From: G963663365 sp963663365
GTDB taxonomy: Bacteria > Hinthialibacterota > Hinthialibacteria > Hinthialibacterales > G963663365
Assembly: GCA_963663365.2 (NCBI GenBank)
Contig: CAXXIH010000008.1
Span: 2,046,001 to 2,110,000 of the forward strand
Direction: 5' to 3'
Length of the DNA: 64,000 bases
Shown here: positions 17,497-26,094 of the stretch, in pieces
Numbering within the stretch: position 1 is the stretch's first letter
Layout of the letters: every line of letters starts with the position of its first letter
Program-made: the position numbers and the translations under genes
The notes under the pieces: generated by a model
Database searches by the model: none
What the model saw: only the letters and a program-made list of their open reading frames with translations
Told to the model about the DNA's origin: nothing

Positions 17497-18834
17497 ATGC
17501 CGATCCAACACAAATCAAACCATACATTGCGAACCGTTCTGCTCATGATCCTGTTTTTGGGGATGGCGGGGATTCAGACAAGCTTTGGAGAACGCCAGGG
17601 TACGCGATCATCGAGAGCCGATCATGCAGTGAATCGAGAAAGAAGAACGCAACAGAACAAGCCGCAAGGGTATTCCACCGAACAGGCCATCTCTGATCAG
17701 GCGCAGTTGCACACAATCGCTTTCAGTGGTTTGGCCTTTCTTACGGGCGACTATGGAGCGTCAACGTTTTTGCCGCCCGGAAAGGTCTGTGATTTCTTTG
17801 GATTCCAATACATGCGCGACATCGACGCCGCCGGAAAGGGTCACAATCCCATGTTCTTAAACCGAGTGGCAAGCAATGTCATCTATATCTTGAATGACGC
17901 ACAAAAACAACGCCTGATGGATTTAGCGGAAGAACAAGCACCACAGTTGGAAACACTGGCAAGGATGCGGTTGCCCCTCATAGCAGCATTTCACCATGAA
18001 TTGAGAGGCGATATTCCAAACTCAAGTACGGGACTCAACAAAGAGGCCGTTCGAGAGTATATAGGAGGTATTTTTGCTTTTGATGCAGAGTTGAGTTACC
18101 GGCGCGCTGAAGTTTTTGGACAAATTGCCGTCTCGCTCACACCGGAACAGAAAGACGCTCTGGGTAAAATGAAGTTCGGTGATTTTGATACATGGCCGGA
18201 ACTGGATGAAAGAGATCATTTCAAACCGCGTGGCAAATCAAAACTTTTTAATGTCGCTTACATGACTTATGCCAGTGAGTTCTTTAGCTGGTACGCAGGT
18301 TCAGTTTATGCCGACACTTATTTCTGCCCGGAGCGGCACGGGACTTATTTCGGCGGTTTCTATATGAAAGATATGCCGGCCATGGGTAAACGCGATTACG
18401 ATATCAGCACTTCAGTGACCGGTGACAGCGGCAAGCAATTTCTGGGATTGCTTTCTCCATCACAGCGCAACAACATCACAGGCATCATCGAGTGGCAGCA
18501 TGAGCCGCTTCTGGAAATTGTAGATGTTCGTAAAGCAATCTCGCAGGAACTTCGCAAATTCCTTGCAAATCAGAAGCCGGATCGAGAAAAAGTCCTGGCT
18601 CTAGGCAAACGCTATGGTGAACTGGACGGGGAATTGTCATGGAATTACGCCAACGAATTTGCCAAAGTCAATCAAACCCTTACGGCGGATCAACGTTCGG
18701 CGATGATGCGCCTGCGGAATCTCGAAGGCTATGAGAGCGCCCCTTATTACATTTACTCAAGAAGTATAAACGATCAGCCAGAGACGGGTGATGTCCATTT
18801 CTTCTTTTTTGCTCCAAAGAAAGGAGAATCATAA
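17497..18834 (+). CDS. Secreted protein with a duplicated, unrecognised domain
   Basis: A 445-residue protein I cannot assign to a family. AAAGGAG precedes the ATG, and residues about 14-33 are a signal peptide. Two repeats of about 150 residues are visible. The first begins near residue 83 (GDYGASTFLPPG), runs through FFGFQYMRDIDAAGKGHN and LNDAQKQRLMDLAEEQ, and ends at SLTPEQKDALGKM. The second begins near residue 265 (AGSVYADTYFCPE), runs through YFGGFYMKDMPAMGKRD and LSPSQRNNITGIIEWQ, and ends at TLTADQRSAMMRLR. The LTxxQ endings recall the helical Spy/CpxP type but do not prove kinship. It sits between two paralogous metallophosphoesterases and its stop overlaps the next start by one base (TAATG). 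That implies a joint function as substrate, inhibitor, chaperone or heme/metal binder. Confidence 0.75.
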   Translation: MPIQHKSNHTLRTVLLMILFLGMAGIQTSFGERQGTRSSRADHAVNRERRTQQNKPQGYSTEQAISDQAQLHTIAFSGLAFLTGDYGASTFLPPGKVCDFFGFQYMRDIDAAGKGHNPMFLNRVASNVIYILNDAQKQRLMDLAEEQAPQLETLARMRLPLIAAFHHELRGDIPNSSTGLNKEAVREYIGGIFAFDAELSYRRAEVFGQIAVSLTPEQKDALGKMKFGDFDTWPELDERDHFKPRGKSKLFNVAYMTYASEFFSWYAGSVYADTYFCPERHGTYFGGFYMKDMPAMGKRDYDISTSVTGDSGKQFLGLLSPSQRNNITGIIEWQHEPLLEIVDVRKAISQELRKFLANQKPDREKVLALGKRYGELDGELSWNYANEFAKVNQTLTADQRSAMMRLRNLEGYESAPYYIYSRSINDQPETGDVHFFFFAPKKGES

Positions 18835-20288
18835 TGAAGCAGGTAGACCGCAGGACAATTTGCAGACTATTGGCGACACTGCCATTTGCCTCATTTCCTC
18901 TTACAACAATGAGTAAAGAGAAAAATGGAAAACAAAATAACGAAGCCTTGCGTCAGGAGTTTTTGAGTGAGACACCGGATTCACCAGGATCCGTTATCCT
19001 TGGACGTCCTGAAAAAAATTCAATCACGATGAGCGTTTTATGGCAAAGCGAGGTGCAGGCAATGGTTTGTTACGGTGACGGCGAGGAATTGGATCAATAT
19101 TCTGATTCCATAATGTTACAGGCCGGTGAGCCGCAGGAGTTGGTCCTTGACCATTTGCATACTGACACCGCATATTCATACAAAATAATCGAGTCCAAAA
19201 CAAAAGAATCCCTCCTGCCTGTTGACGGATTCGGACGATTCCATACACAGAGGGCGCAAGGCAAGGCGTTCACATTTACCGTTCAAGCCGACTCGCATCT
19301 TGATGGCGACTGCCTACTTCCATTATATGAAACCACATTGCTTAACGCACTTAATGCAAATCCGGACTTTCACGTTGATCTTGGCGACACCTTCATGACC
19401 GGAAAAATTCCAAACCGTTCCGATGCGTTCAAACAATACAAAGCACAACGTCATTGGTTGGGACAAATTGGTCAGTTTGCACCTATATTTTTGGTTCTTG
19501 GCAATCATGATGGAGAAGAAACAAATAAAAGAGGATCAACTGACATGGATGGCGATGCTGTGTGGTCATGCCTTCAACGCAAGCATTACTTTCCCAATCC
19601 GGAGCCGAACAAATTCTACAGCGGCAATATTTATCCTCAGCAGCACGCCGGCCTGCTCCAAAATTATTACGCATGGCAATGGGGCGACGGGCTTTTTGTA
19701 GTACTCGATCCCTATTGGTATTCCGGCTCAACCCGGGGCGTTTCCGAACCATGGAAAGCCACCATTGGAAAGACGCAATACGATTGGCTGGCTCAAACGC
19801 TTCGGAGTTCAACGGCAAAATACAAGTTTATTTTCATTCATCAGCTGACCGGCGGCCTTGATAAAAGTGGCCGGGGCGGCGCCGAAGCGGCGGCATATTA
19901 CGAATGGGGCGGACACGAAAAAGACGGCCGGGTTGCATTCTCGATTCGCCGGCCGGGGTGGGACAAACCAATCCATGATTTGCTGATTGAGACCGGAGTA
20001 CACGTAGTTTTCCATGGCCACGACCATTTTTTCGCCTATCAGGAGCTAGACGGCATAATCTATCAGCTCGTTCCTCAACCTGCGCACCGTAATTTCCGCA
20101 ATCATCACGCCCCCGAATATGGCTACACAAAGGGTGTATTTCTTCCAAACTCGGGACATCTCCGAATCAATGTCACCCCTGAGCACGTCCAAGTTGATTA
20201 TATCCGGTCGGCAACTGCTGATATGGAGAAGCGCGGAATCCCAAACGGACACATTGATTACAGTTACCAAATTGTGCCAAACAGTTGA
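18834..20288 (+). CDS. Secreted purple-acid-phosphatase-like metallophosphoesterase, copy 2
   Basis: A 484-residue paralogue of the enzyme at 16004. The N-terminus has twin arginines before a hydrophobic run (DRRTICRLLATLPFASFPL), so export may be by the Tat route, unlike copy 1. The fibronectin-like domain (about residues 45-140) starts with the shared VILGRPE motif. Metal motifs are complete: D153-x-H155 (ADSHL), D185 (LGDTF), N224-H225 (GNHD), the FIHQLTG histidine, and H396-x-H398 (GHDH). Its start overlaps the stop of the duplicated-domain gene, so translation is probably coupled. Having a Tat-like and a Sec-like paralogue around one partner protein is unusual. The substrate cannot be told from the sequence. 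Confidence 0.88.
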   Translation: MKQVDRRTICRLLATLPFASFPLTTMSKEKNGKQNNEALRQEFLSETPDSPGSVILGRPEKNSITMSVLWQSEVQAMVCYGDGEELDQYSDSIMLQAGEPQELVLDHLHTDTAYSYKIIESKTKESLLPVDGFGRFHTQRAQGKAFTFTVQADSHLDGDCLLPLYETTLLNALNANPDFHVDLGDTFMTGKIPNRSDAFKQYKAQRHWLGQIGQFAPIFLVLGNHDGEETNKRGSTDMDGDAVWSCLQRKHYFPNPEPNKFYSGNIYPQQHAGLLQNYYAWQWGDGLFVVLDPYWYSGSTRGVSEPWKATIGKTQYDWLAQTLRSSTAKYKFIFIHQLTGGLDKSGRGGAEAAAYYEWGGHEKDGRVAFSIRRPGWDKPIHDLLIETGVHVVFHGHDHFFAYQELDGIIYQLVPQPAHRNFRNHHAPEYGYTKGVFLPNSGHLRINVTPEHVQVDYIRSATADMEKRGIPNGHIDYSYQIVPNS

Positions 20289-20391
20289 ACCTTTCACCGA
20301 GCACGGATTTTTTTAAATTGTTAGGAACGATAGCAAGCCGACAATAGGAAAACGTTGGTTTTTTCCATCTTTTGAAAGCAAAAAACTGCTT

Positions 20392-22269
20392 TTATTTCCC
20401 TCGGAAAACCTGTTGCGGTGTGAAGGAAAGCGCTGGGGCAGGCAGACCTTCGATTTTTATCGAATTATCCTCCAGCGTACCTTCATCGGCCTTTGTGGTT
20501 TCAATCGACCATACTCCCGGAGGCCGGTTGCCGCATTGGACCTTAATCTCGATCTTCTCCTGGGTGGGAGTTGTTTGGCGGGAAATCACGGGTTCACCCT
20601 TGGCATCGTATATATTGACACGGACCGTTTCGGGACCGATACCTTGCGCTCCTTCGACATGCACAATGAATTGCGAAACGCCTTTGGGAACATCGAAATA
20701 AAGTCTTTCGGCTCCATAGAAAAGCCCCAGATGATCACCGGCATCCAAAGCCAAAGGAACATTAGAATGAGTAATCGAATAGGAACATCTACCTGAAGAA
20801 ATCCCGAGGTAATAAATCCCGTTGGACTCCGGCTTGAATTTCGCCACCCCGCTTCCATCGTTAGGGATACGTCCTTTGGCGACATTAACTCCGGAAGAAT
20901 CCTGAAGTTGCCAAATTAGAGAAGACCGGTACTCGTCAAATTCATGGTTTCTTAGTCCGATCTCAATTTCTTGTCCTTTGGTTGCGCTGACGAGAATTAG
21001 GTTTTCTCTTCGCAATTGAACCCGTGGATAATCTATTTTTACGCCGTTTCCTTGGGGTGGAATAAGTTCTTTCGGAACATGATCAAAAATGTCCAAATCC
21101 CAATCTTCCGGTGTTTGACGCGGTTCGCTCTGTACTTTGTAATTGCCTTTGGCAATGGCCGCATTGGCCCACGTGAACCATTTCCAGTAGGCCTTATGAT
21201 CGTCTTTGGTATAATTCGGCCCCTCATAGAAGATCCAATAGCCATCGGTAATTTCTGAAATCATCACGGCATTCTTGCCGGAGAATTCAGGATCGGCGCC
21301 ATCCACCACCGGATCGATGCCACCGCTATAGATATAAGGAATCCCGGCTTTCTTCGGAATTTCCATGTTTTTTAGGAGTGTCGCACGATTCTCACTCAAA
21401 GCCTCTTTTTCGGTGGTGAATCGCGACGAACGTCCATAGGTGGCGGCATCGGCTAAGATTAAGGGTGCACGCGGCGTACTCCATTCCGGGTAGATGGCTT
21501 CGGTCATAAACGGTGTTCCCGGGGCCGGGTAAATACAGAATTGAAACTCCGGCGCTATTGCATCGACGGCTTTTCGTAATGCTCCGCATCGCTGCCGCCA
21601 CTCGGCAATCTGAAAGTCTTCGAACGCTTGGTGCAGTCCTTTATCATCGAGCCACGTTTTCCGCTCAGCCGGGGGAAGTTCGGGAATCTCAATTTCTTTA
21701 TCTTTGGCGAACTTTTTCAGGATTAGTTCATCATAGGAGAGAGAGTAAAGATTGCCCTTCCCGCCTTTGACATAGTTCTCGTAATCCAGAAATACGCCCA
21801 TAAGATACGGGTTGCGTGCGCTGATACGTGCATATTCCAGAATATACTTCGCGGTCCAATTCCAAAATTCGTCGGCGTTGGGACTCCATAGCGGCTGCTC
21901 GGCGCCATCGGCCCAGACCAGGCGTTTGCCATCAGCCTCAGGCCCTTTGGGAGAAGTAAGCGAGCCACGCATCCACGGCATGTGATAGATGCCGTATTTT
22001 TCGCACCATTCCGTAACCTCAAGAACTTCATCCAGCCGATCGTATCCGCTACGAGGCGAGAAAACATTAAATCCAGCATCAGCGGTGGCCTTAATCATCC
22101 ACTCTTCTGTTGTCCAATCCGCTTGAGGCTGCATGACCTTATCGACAAGGATCATCAATTTGACGCTCCGGCCGAGTTCCGAGCGTTCGATTTTCTCAGC
22201 CATTGCCACGCTGGAAGTCAATGTCAGCGTTATGAGTATAATCCCTATCTGATGTTGAATCTGTTTCAT
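20392..22269 (-). CDS. Secreted protein of unknown function, TIM-barrel-like plus beta domains
   Basis: A 625-residue protein. I chose ATG 22269, with AGGCAGG upstream and a signal peptide (IGIILITLTLTSSVAMA); an in-frame extension to 22473 would destroy the signal peptide. Residues about 30-390 read as an alpha/beta barrel of the glycoside-hydrolase kind (TEEWMIKATADAGFNVF, EWCEKYGIYHMPWM, NPYLMGVFLDYENYV, AGIPYIYSGGIDP). The rest looks like two beta-sandwich domains (KGQEIEIGLRNHEFDEYRSS, PKGVSQFIVHVEGAQG). Candidate acids such as DYE are present, but I do not recognise the family and make no substrate claim. It is convergent with the phosphoesterase operon and divergent from the radical SAM gene. 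Confidence 0.6.
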   Translation of the reverse strand: MKQIQHQIGIILITLTLTSSVAMAEKIERSELGRSVKLMILVDKVMQPQADWTTEEWMIKATADAGFNVFSPRSGYDRLDEVLEVTEWCEKYGIYHMPWMRGSLTSPKGPEADGKRLVWADGAEQPLWSPNADEFWNWTAKYILEYARISARNPYLMGVFLDYENYVKGGKGNLYSLSYDELILKKFAKDKEIEIPELPPAERKTWLDDKGLHQAFEDFQIAEWRQRCGALRKAVDAIAPEFQFCIYPAPGTPFMTEAIYPEWSTPRAPLILADAATYGRSSRFTTEKEALSENRATLLKNMEIPKKAGIPYIYSGGIDPVVDGADPEFSGKNAVMISEITDGYWIFYEGPNYTKDDHKAYWKWFTWANAAIAKGNYKVQSEPRQTPEDWDLDIFDHVPKELIPPQGNGVKIDYPRVQLRRENLILVSATKGQEIEIGLRNHEFDEYRSSLIWQLQDSSGVNVAKGRIPNDGSGVAKFKPESNGIYYLGISSGRCSYSITHSNVPLALDAGDHLGLFYGAERLYFDVPKGVSQFIVHVEGAQGIGPETVRVNIYDAKGEPVISRQTTPTQEKIEIKVQCGNRPPGVWSIETTKADEGTLEDNSIKIEGLPAPALSFTPQQVFRGK

Positions 22270-22487
22270 TTGCCTGCCTCTCCGAATAAAGTCTACCTTC
22301 TCTGCTGCCCAAAACCTAAACGAATCACTCCATTTCGTATAGATGATTTTATCCTTACGGTACTTCCCCGGGATGGAAACGGCAATCCCCAGGTTCAGGA
22401 CAATGGCAACAAGTAAGCGGTCAATCCGGGAGAGCCGGTATATACTAGAAAGGGATTCAACCAATTCCAACACGGAGTACGGAAGCG

Positions 22488-23579
22488 ATGTTTATTTACC
22501 GTCACGCATTCGGTCCTGGGCTTTCACGGTTTTTCAGCCACTTCTTCTTTGTAGACCGGGTGGGGCGCGCCGTATTGCGCAAGAGAATTCTCTTTCTGCG
22601 CAATCTTAGTCTCGGCAAATGCCTTAATGCTCTAAAGGCTCTTACTGCCTACTTAACAAAGTCTCAAATTCAAAACGCGCTTCCGCTGTTTGTGAAAATC
22701 GATACAACCCCTTTTTGCCATCTTCGCTGTCCGGTTTGTATCCACACCAAAGACACATCAATGCCCGAACAGGATTTACATCCGGATATGGTGATGAGAG
22801 ACGGCCTCTTTCGGAAAATCATCGATGAACTGGCGGGTAAAACATTGGCGATTTCATTGAACCATTTGGGCGACCCTCTGGAAGACAAAAAACTGTGCGA
22901 AAGAATCGCCTATGCTACTCAAAAAAAGATTAATACATCCATTGCCACGCATTTCAGTTATAAGTTCAGCGATCATGATTTGAAAAAACTGATCGAATCG
23001 GGACTATCGGTGTGTTACATCAATCTGGATGGGTTCACTCAAGAGGTTTATGGAAGCATCCGGGTGAACGGGAATATTGAATTAGTGAAATACAATCTTC
23101 AAAGACTGATGGCCCTGCGTAATGAAATGAAGCGCAAACTTCCATTTGTCGAAGTACAAACCTGCATCTATGACTTCAACAAACACGAACTTCCGCAAAT
23201 TACCGAATTCTGCAAAGAAATCCGTGTCGATTCGATGATCCTGCGGCCGGGACTCGAAGATAGTTTTTTCAACCTATCGAAGCCACGCTCTGTTCCGCAT
23301 AAGAAAAGATGGTTTCCGCTGTGCAAATGGCCGTATTTTGCCGCAACGATTCTTTATGATGGGGATGTCCTGCCCTGCTGCAAGATTCATTTCGGGAACA
23401 CATATGCCAAACATGAAACACGGATCAAAGCGGGCAGCATTGCCCAATCCTCATTCGCGGAGGTCTATAACAACGAGCTTTATAGGCAATCCCGGATGCT
23501 GAGTTGCGAACCGATTCTCGACGATTCCTCCCCATTGGCAGGAAATTTCTGCTATCGCTGCATGTGGATTTATGATTGA
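22488..23579 (+). CDS. Radical SAM/SPASM domain protein
   Basis: A 363-residue protein. The radical SAM [4Fe-4S] motif is C77-x3-C81-x2-C84 (FCHLRCPVC). The following barrel has a GGxP-like position replaced by NHLGDP. The C-terminal part has SPASM-type cysteines for extra clusters (PLCKWPYF, VLPCCKIHF, CEP and FCYRCMW). SPASM enzymes modify peptides, proteins or small molecules, but many unassigned members with a DGDVLPCC motif sit near cell-envelope or sugar genes. No substrate peptide gene is visible nearby. The start follows GGAAG closely. The gene is divergent from the unknown secreted protein and is followed by a 619-base gap. Confidence 0.88.
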   Translation: MFIYRHAFGPGLSRFFSHFFFVDRVGRAVLRKRILFLRNLSLGKCLNALKALTAYLTKSQIQNALPLFVKIDTTPFCHLRCPVCIHTKDTSMPEQDLHPDMVMRDGLFRKIIDELAGKTLAISLNHLGDPLEDKKLCERIAYATQKKINTSIATHFSYKFSDHDLKKLIESGLSVCYINLDGFTQEVYGSIRVNGNIELVKYNLQRLMALRNEMKRKLPFVEVQTCIYDFNKHELPQITEFCKEIRVDSMILRPGLEDSFFNLSKPRSVPHKKRWFPLCKWPYFAATILYDGDVLPCCKIHFGNTYAKHETRIKAGSIAQSSFAEVYNNELYRQSRMLSCEPILDDSSPLAGNFCYRCMWIYD

Positions 23580-24198
23580 TTCACAGTCGAAATGGGCACA
23601 CTGTCAGCGTAGACGCACATAGCGGTGGCGATGGTTGCATCCATTGGGTGACGGCTTCCGGACTATGCCAAAGAAACAACTCTGACCAAGTCGTCATGCA
23701 AAATTGTCTCTATCTCTGTATAAAATCCATTTTTTTTAACTTAGGGGGGATGAGATGTAATTATTTAGGGACAAAAGGAGTAATTTAGGGATTTCATGCA
23801 ATCTAAAATCAATAAACCAATCTCTTTCACGTTTTAAGGTTTAGGCTAAAGCCATTTGGAAAATGGGCCACAAAATGGCCGGAAAGTGGACAAGAATTAG
23901 GTGGTGAATGAGGTTTCAATGCTGTTGCGACCCCGTCTGTCCGGCTGGAAACTGCCCCCCATCCCCGATAACGATGGGACAAAGGATATGAAACCCCTGC
24001 TCATCGCCGGAGTACGATTTCATAAATGAAACGCATGCCGTGCCGAATAAACGCCCCTACAAAAAGGATTGCGAGAGGCATCCATGACCTGCGTTCACTA
24101 GCTAGGCGCGGCCTTTTTTTGTTAGGATTTCACCCAAGATTGGCACTTAATCCAGATTTCGACTACGGATGACTTGACCACGGATAGGTACAAATTCT
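23580..24198. other. Long intergenic region of 619 bases
   Basis: No gene is supported here. The stretch has several short T-runs, a weak 7-bp inverted repeat (GCCATTT at 23851 with AAATGGC at 23873), and near 24110 GGCGCGGCC followed by seven T residues, which could end a transcript although its stem is weak. The block around 24030-24060 reads on the minus strand as GTAGGGGCGTTTATTCGG, a style seen in small dispersed repeats, but no second copy exists in this window. Confidence 0.4.
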
Positions 24199-26094
24199 AT
24201 GAAAAGCAACAACTGCGGGAGCTCCTTTCCAGGTTACATCGTATTGCGTATGGCTTTGGCCGGATGCGCCGTTCTCATGATGGCCGGATGTTACTCGGCC
24301 GGTTCGCATAGAGAAAAAATAGACGGTGCGGCGCTCCGAATTATCAAAAGCAAGCAGATCGAGGCGCTTGGCCGTGAAGAGCCTTTTTCTGTTGAGCCCC
24401 CCGAGCAAACCTTGCGCCGTAGACTCATGCTCGATCAGGGGCTTCCGCATTCAGGACCGGCTTCACTCGGAGTTAAAGGGCTCGAGCCTATCGGCCATTG
24501 GCCGGAAGACGACTATCTGAATACAGAAGAAATTCAATCCACCACTTCTACGCCACCCAACGATGGTCCGATCCAACTGTCATTGATCGACGCATTACAG
24601 GCGGCCGCAAAAAACAGCCGGCAGTATCAATCGGAAAAAGAGAACGTTTTTCGTAGTGCGCTGCAATTGGATCTGGCCCGTGACAATTTCCGGAATACCT
24701 TTTCGGGTTCTGTTGAGAGTACCATCAGCGCGGATTTAGGCGGTGATGAAACCACCAGCGGATCCGAAAATGGCGCGCTTGCCGGATTCTCACGCCGTTT
24801 CATGAACGGGATGAGCCTAACGACAAGAATCGGCCTCGATCTGGTCAAAATGCTCAATCCATCCAGCGAGTCATCCAGCAGTCTGTTTGCCGATGCTTCG
24901 ATCTCCATTCCTCTGCTGCGCGGTTCAGGGCGTCACATTGTCCGCGAGCCATTAACACAGGCCGAACGTAACGTAGTCTACGCGATTTACGAATTCGAAC
25001 GGTACAAGCGGGAATTCGCTGTCGACGTCGCCGTGAATTACTTCTCGGTACTGCAAGCGGCGGATCAAATCACCAACTCGGAAGAAAACTACCGTAGTGT
25101 GGTCACTTCAACCCGGCGCACACGGAGACTGGGCGATGCCGGGCAGCTCGATCCGGTTGAGGTGGATTTGGCGATTCAGAATGAGTTTGTCGCCCGGGAA
25201 CGCTGGATACGTACCAAAAACTCGTACGAAAGAAGCCTGGACTCGTTTAAAACCCTTTTAGGGCTCCCTGTCGATGCGAAGATTGAACTGGATCGCGGAG
25301 AGTTGGATCGGCTATCCGCCGTTGTCGAAGAGAGAATTCCACGTGTTACAAACAATAAGACGGAACAAGAAATTCCTCCTGCTGATGCACCCATAACATT
25401 AGAAGATCCCAGCATGGAAGAAGCGGGTCCATACGAGATTGAAGAAGATTTGGCAATCGCTCTGGCTCTGGAGAACCGATTGGATCTACGAATTGCATTA
25501 GGTGAAGTCTTTGATGCACAACGAGATGTCGTTGTTGCGGCGGATGATTTACGGGCGGAGTTGACGTTGCTCGGTGACGCATCGGCGGGCGAAAGCCGCA
25601 GTCTCGGATCTGCCTCGCAATCGGACAATTTCGATCTGAACTTCGAGAAGGGGCGCTATAATGCGCTTATAACCCTCGATCTTCCGTTCGAAAGGACAGC
25701 CGAGGTTGTCCAGTACCGGCAAAGCATTATCTCATTGGAACAAAGCGTGCGGAACTTGCAGAACCTGGAGGATTCGATCAAGCTCGATATACGTAACGCG
25801 TTGCGAAATCTTAGGCAAATCCGTGAAAGCCTACACATCCAAGAACAGTCGGAAGAGTTGGCCATACGTCGTGTGGATATGACGAACTTGTTGCTCCAAG
25901 CCGGCCGTGTTCAAATTCGCGACCTATTGGAAGCCAAAGAAGACTTACTTAGCGCACAGAACTCCTTAACCGAAGCTCGGATTGATTACCGAATTACCGA
26001 ATTGGAACTTCAAAGGGATTTGGGATTATTGCAGGTTGATGAAAACGGACTGTGGACAGAAATAACGCCAGAGGGGCTCAAAAATGAAGGTTAA
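24199..26094 (+). CDS. TolC-family outer-membrane efflux lipoprotein
   Basis: A 631-residue protein, longer than typical TolC proteins. The N-terminus is a lipoprotein signal with cleavage before Cys31 (VLMMAGC). From about residue 120 the chain is the helical coiled-coil hairpin and beta-barrel layout of outer-membrane efflux proteins, with the usual internal duplication (SLIDALQAAAKNSRQYQSEKEN, then LAIALALENRLDLRIALGE). Such proteins form the trimeric outer-membrane channel of tripartite exporters. The next gene, a membrane fusion protein, overlaps its end by 11 bases. ATPase and permease genes follow, so this is the exit duct of a MacAB-type system. Confidence 0.93.
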   Translation: MKSNNCGSSFPGYIVLRMALAGCAVLMMAGCYSAGSHREKIDGAALRIIKSKQIEALGREEPFSVEPPEQTLRRRLMLDQGLPHSGPASLGVKGLEPIGHWPEDDYLNTEEIQSTTSTPPNDGPIQLSLIDALQAAAKNSRQYQSEKENVFRSALQLDLARDNFRNTFSGSVESTISADLGGDETTSGSENGALAGFSRRFMNGMSLTTRIGLDLVKMLNPSSESSSSLFADASISIPLLRGSGRHIVREPLTQAERNVVYAIYEFERYKREFAVDVAVNYFSVLQAADQITNSEENYRSVVTSTRRTRRLGDAGQLDPVEVDLAIQNEFVARERWIRTKNSYERSLDSFKTLLGLPVDAKIELDRGELDRLSAVVEERIPRVTNNKTEQEIPPADAPITLEDPSMEEAGPYEIEEDLAIALALENRLDLRIALGEVFDAQRDVVVAADDLRAELTLLGDASAGESRSLGSASQSDNFDLNFEKGRYNALITLDLPFERTAEVVQYRQSIISLEQSVRNLQNLEDSIKLDIRNALRNLRQIRESLHIQEQSEELAIRRVDMTNLLLQAGRVQIRDLLEAKEDLLSAQNSLTEARIDYRITELELQRDLGLLQVDENGLWTEITPEGLKNEG

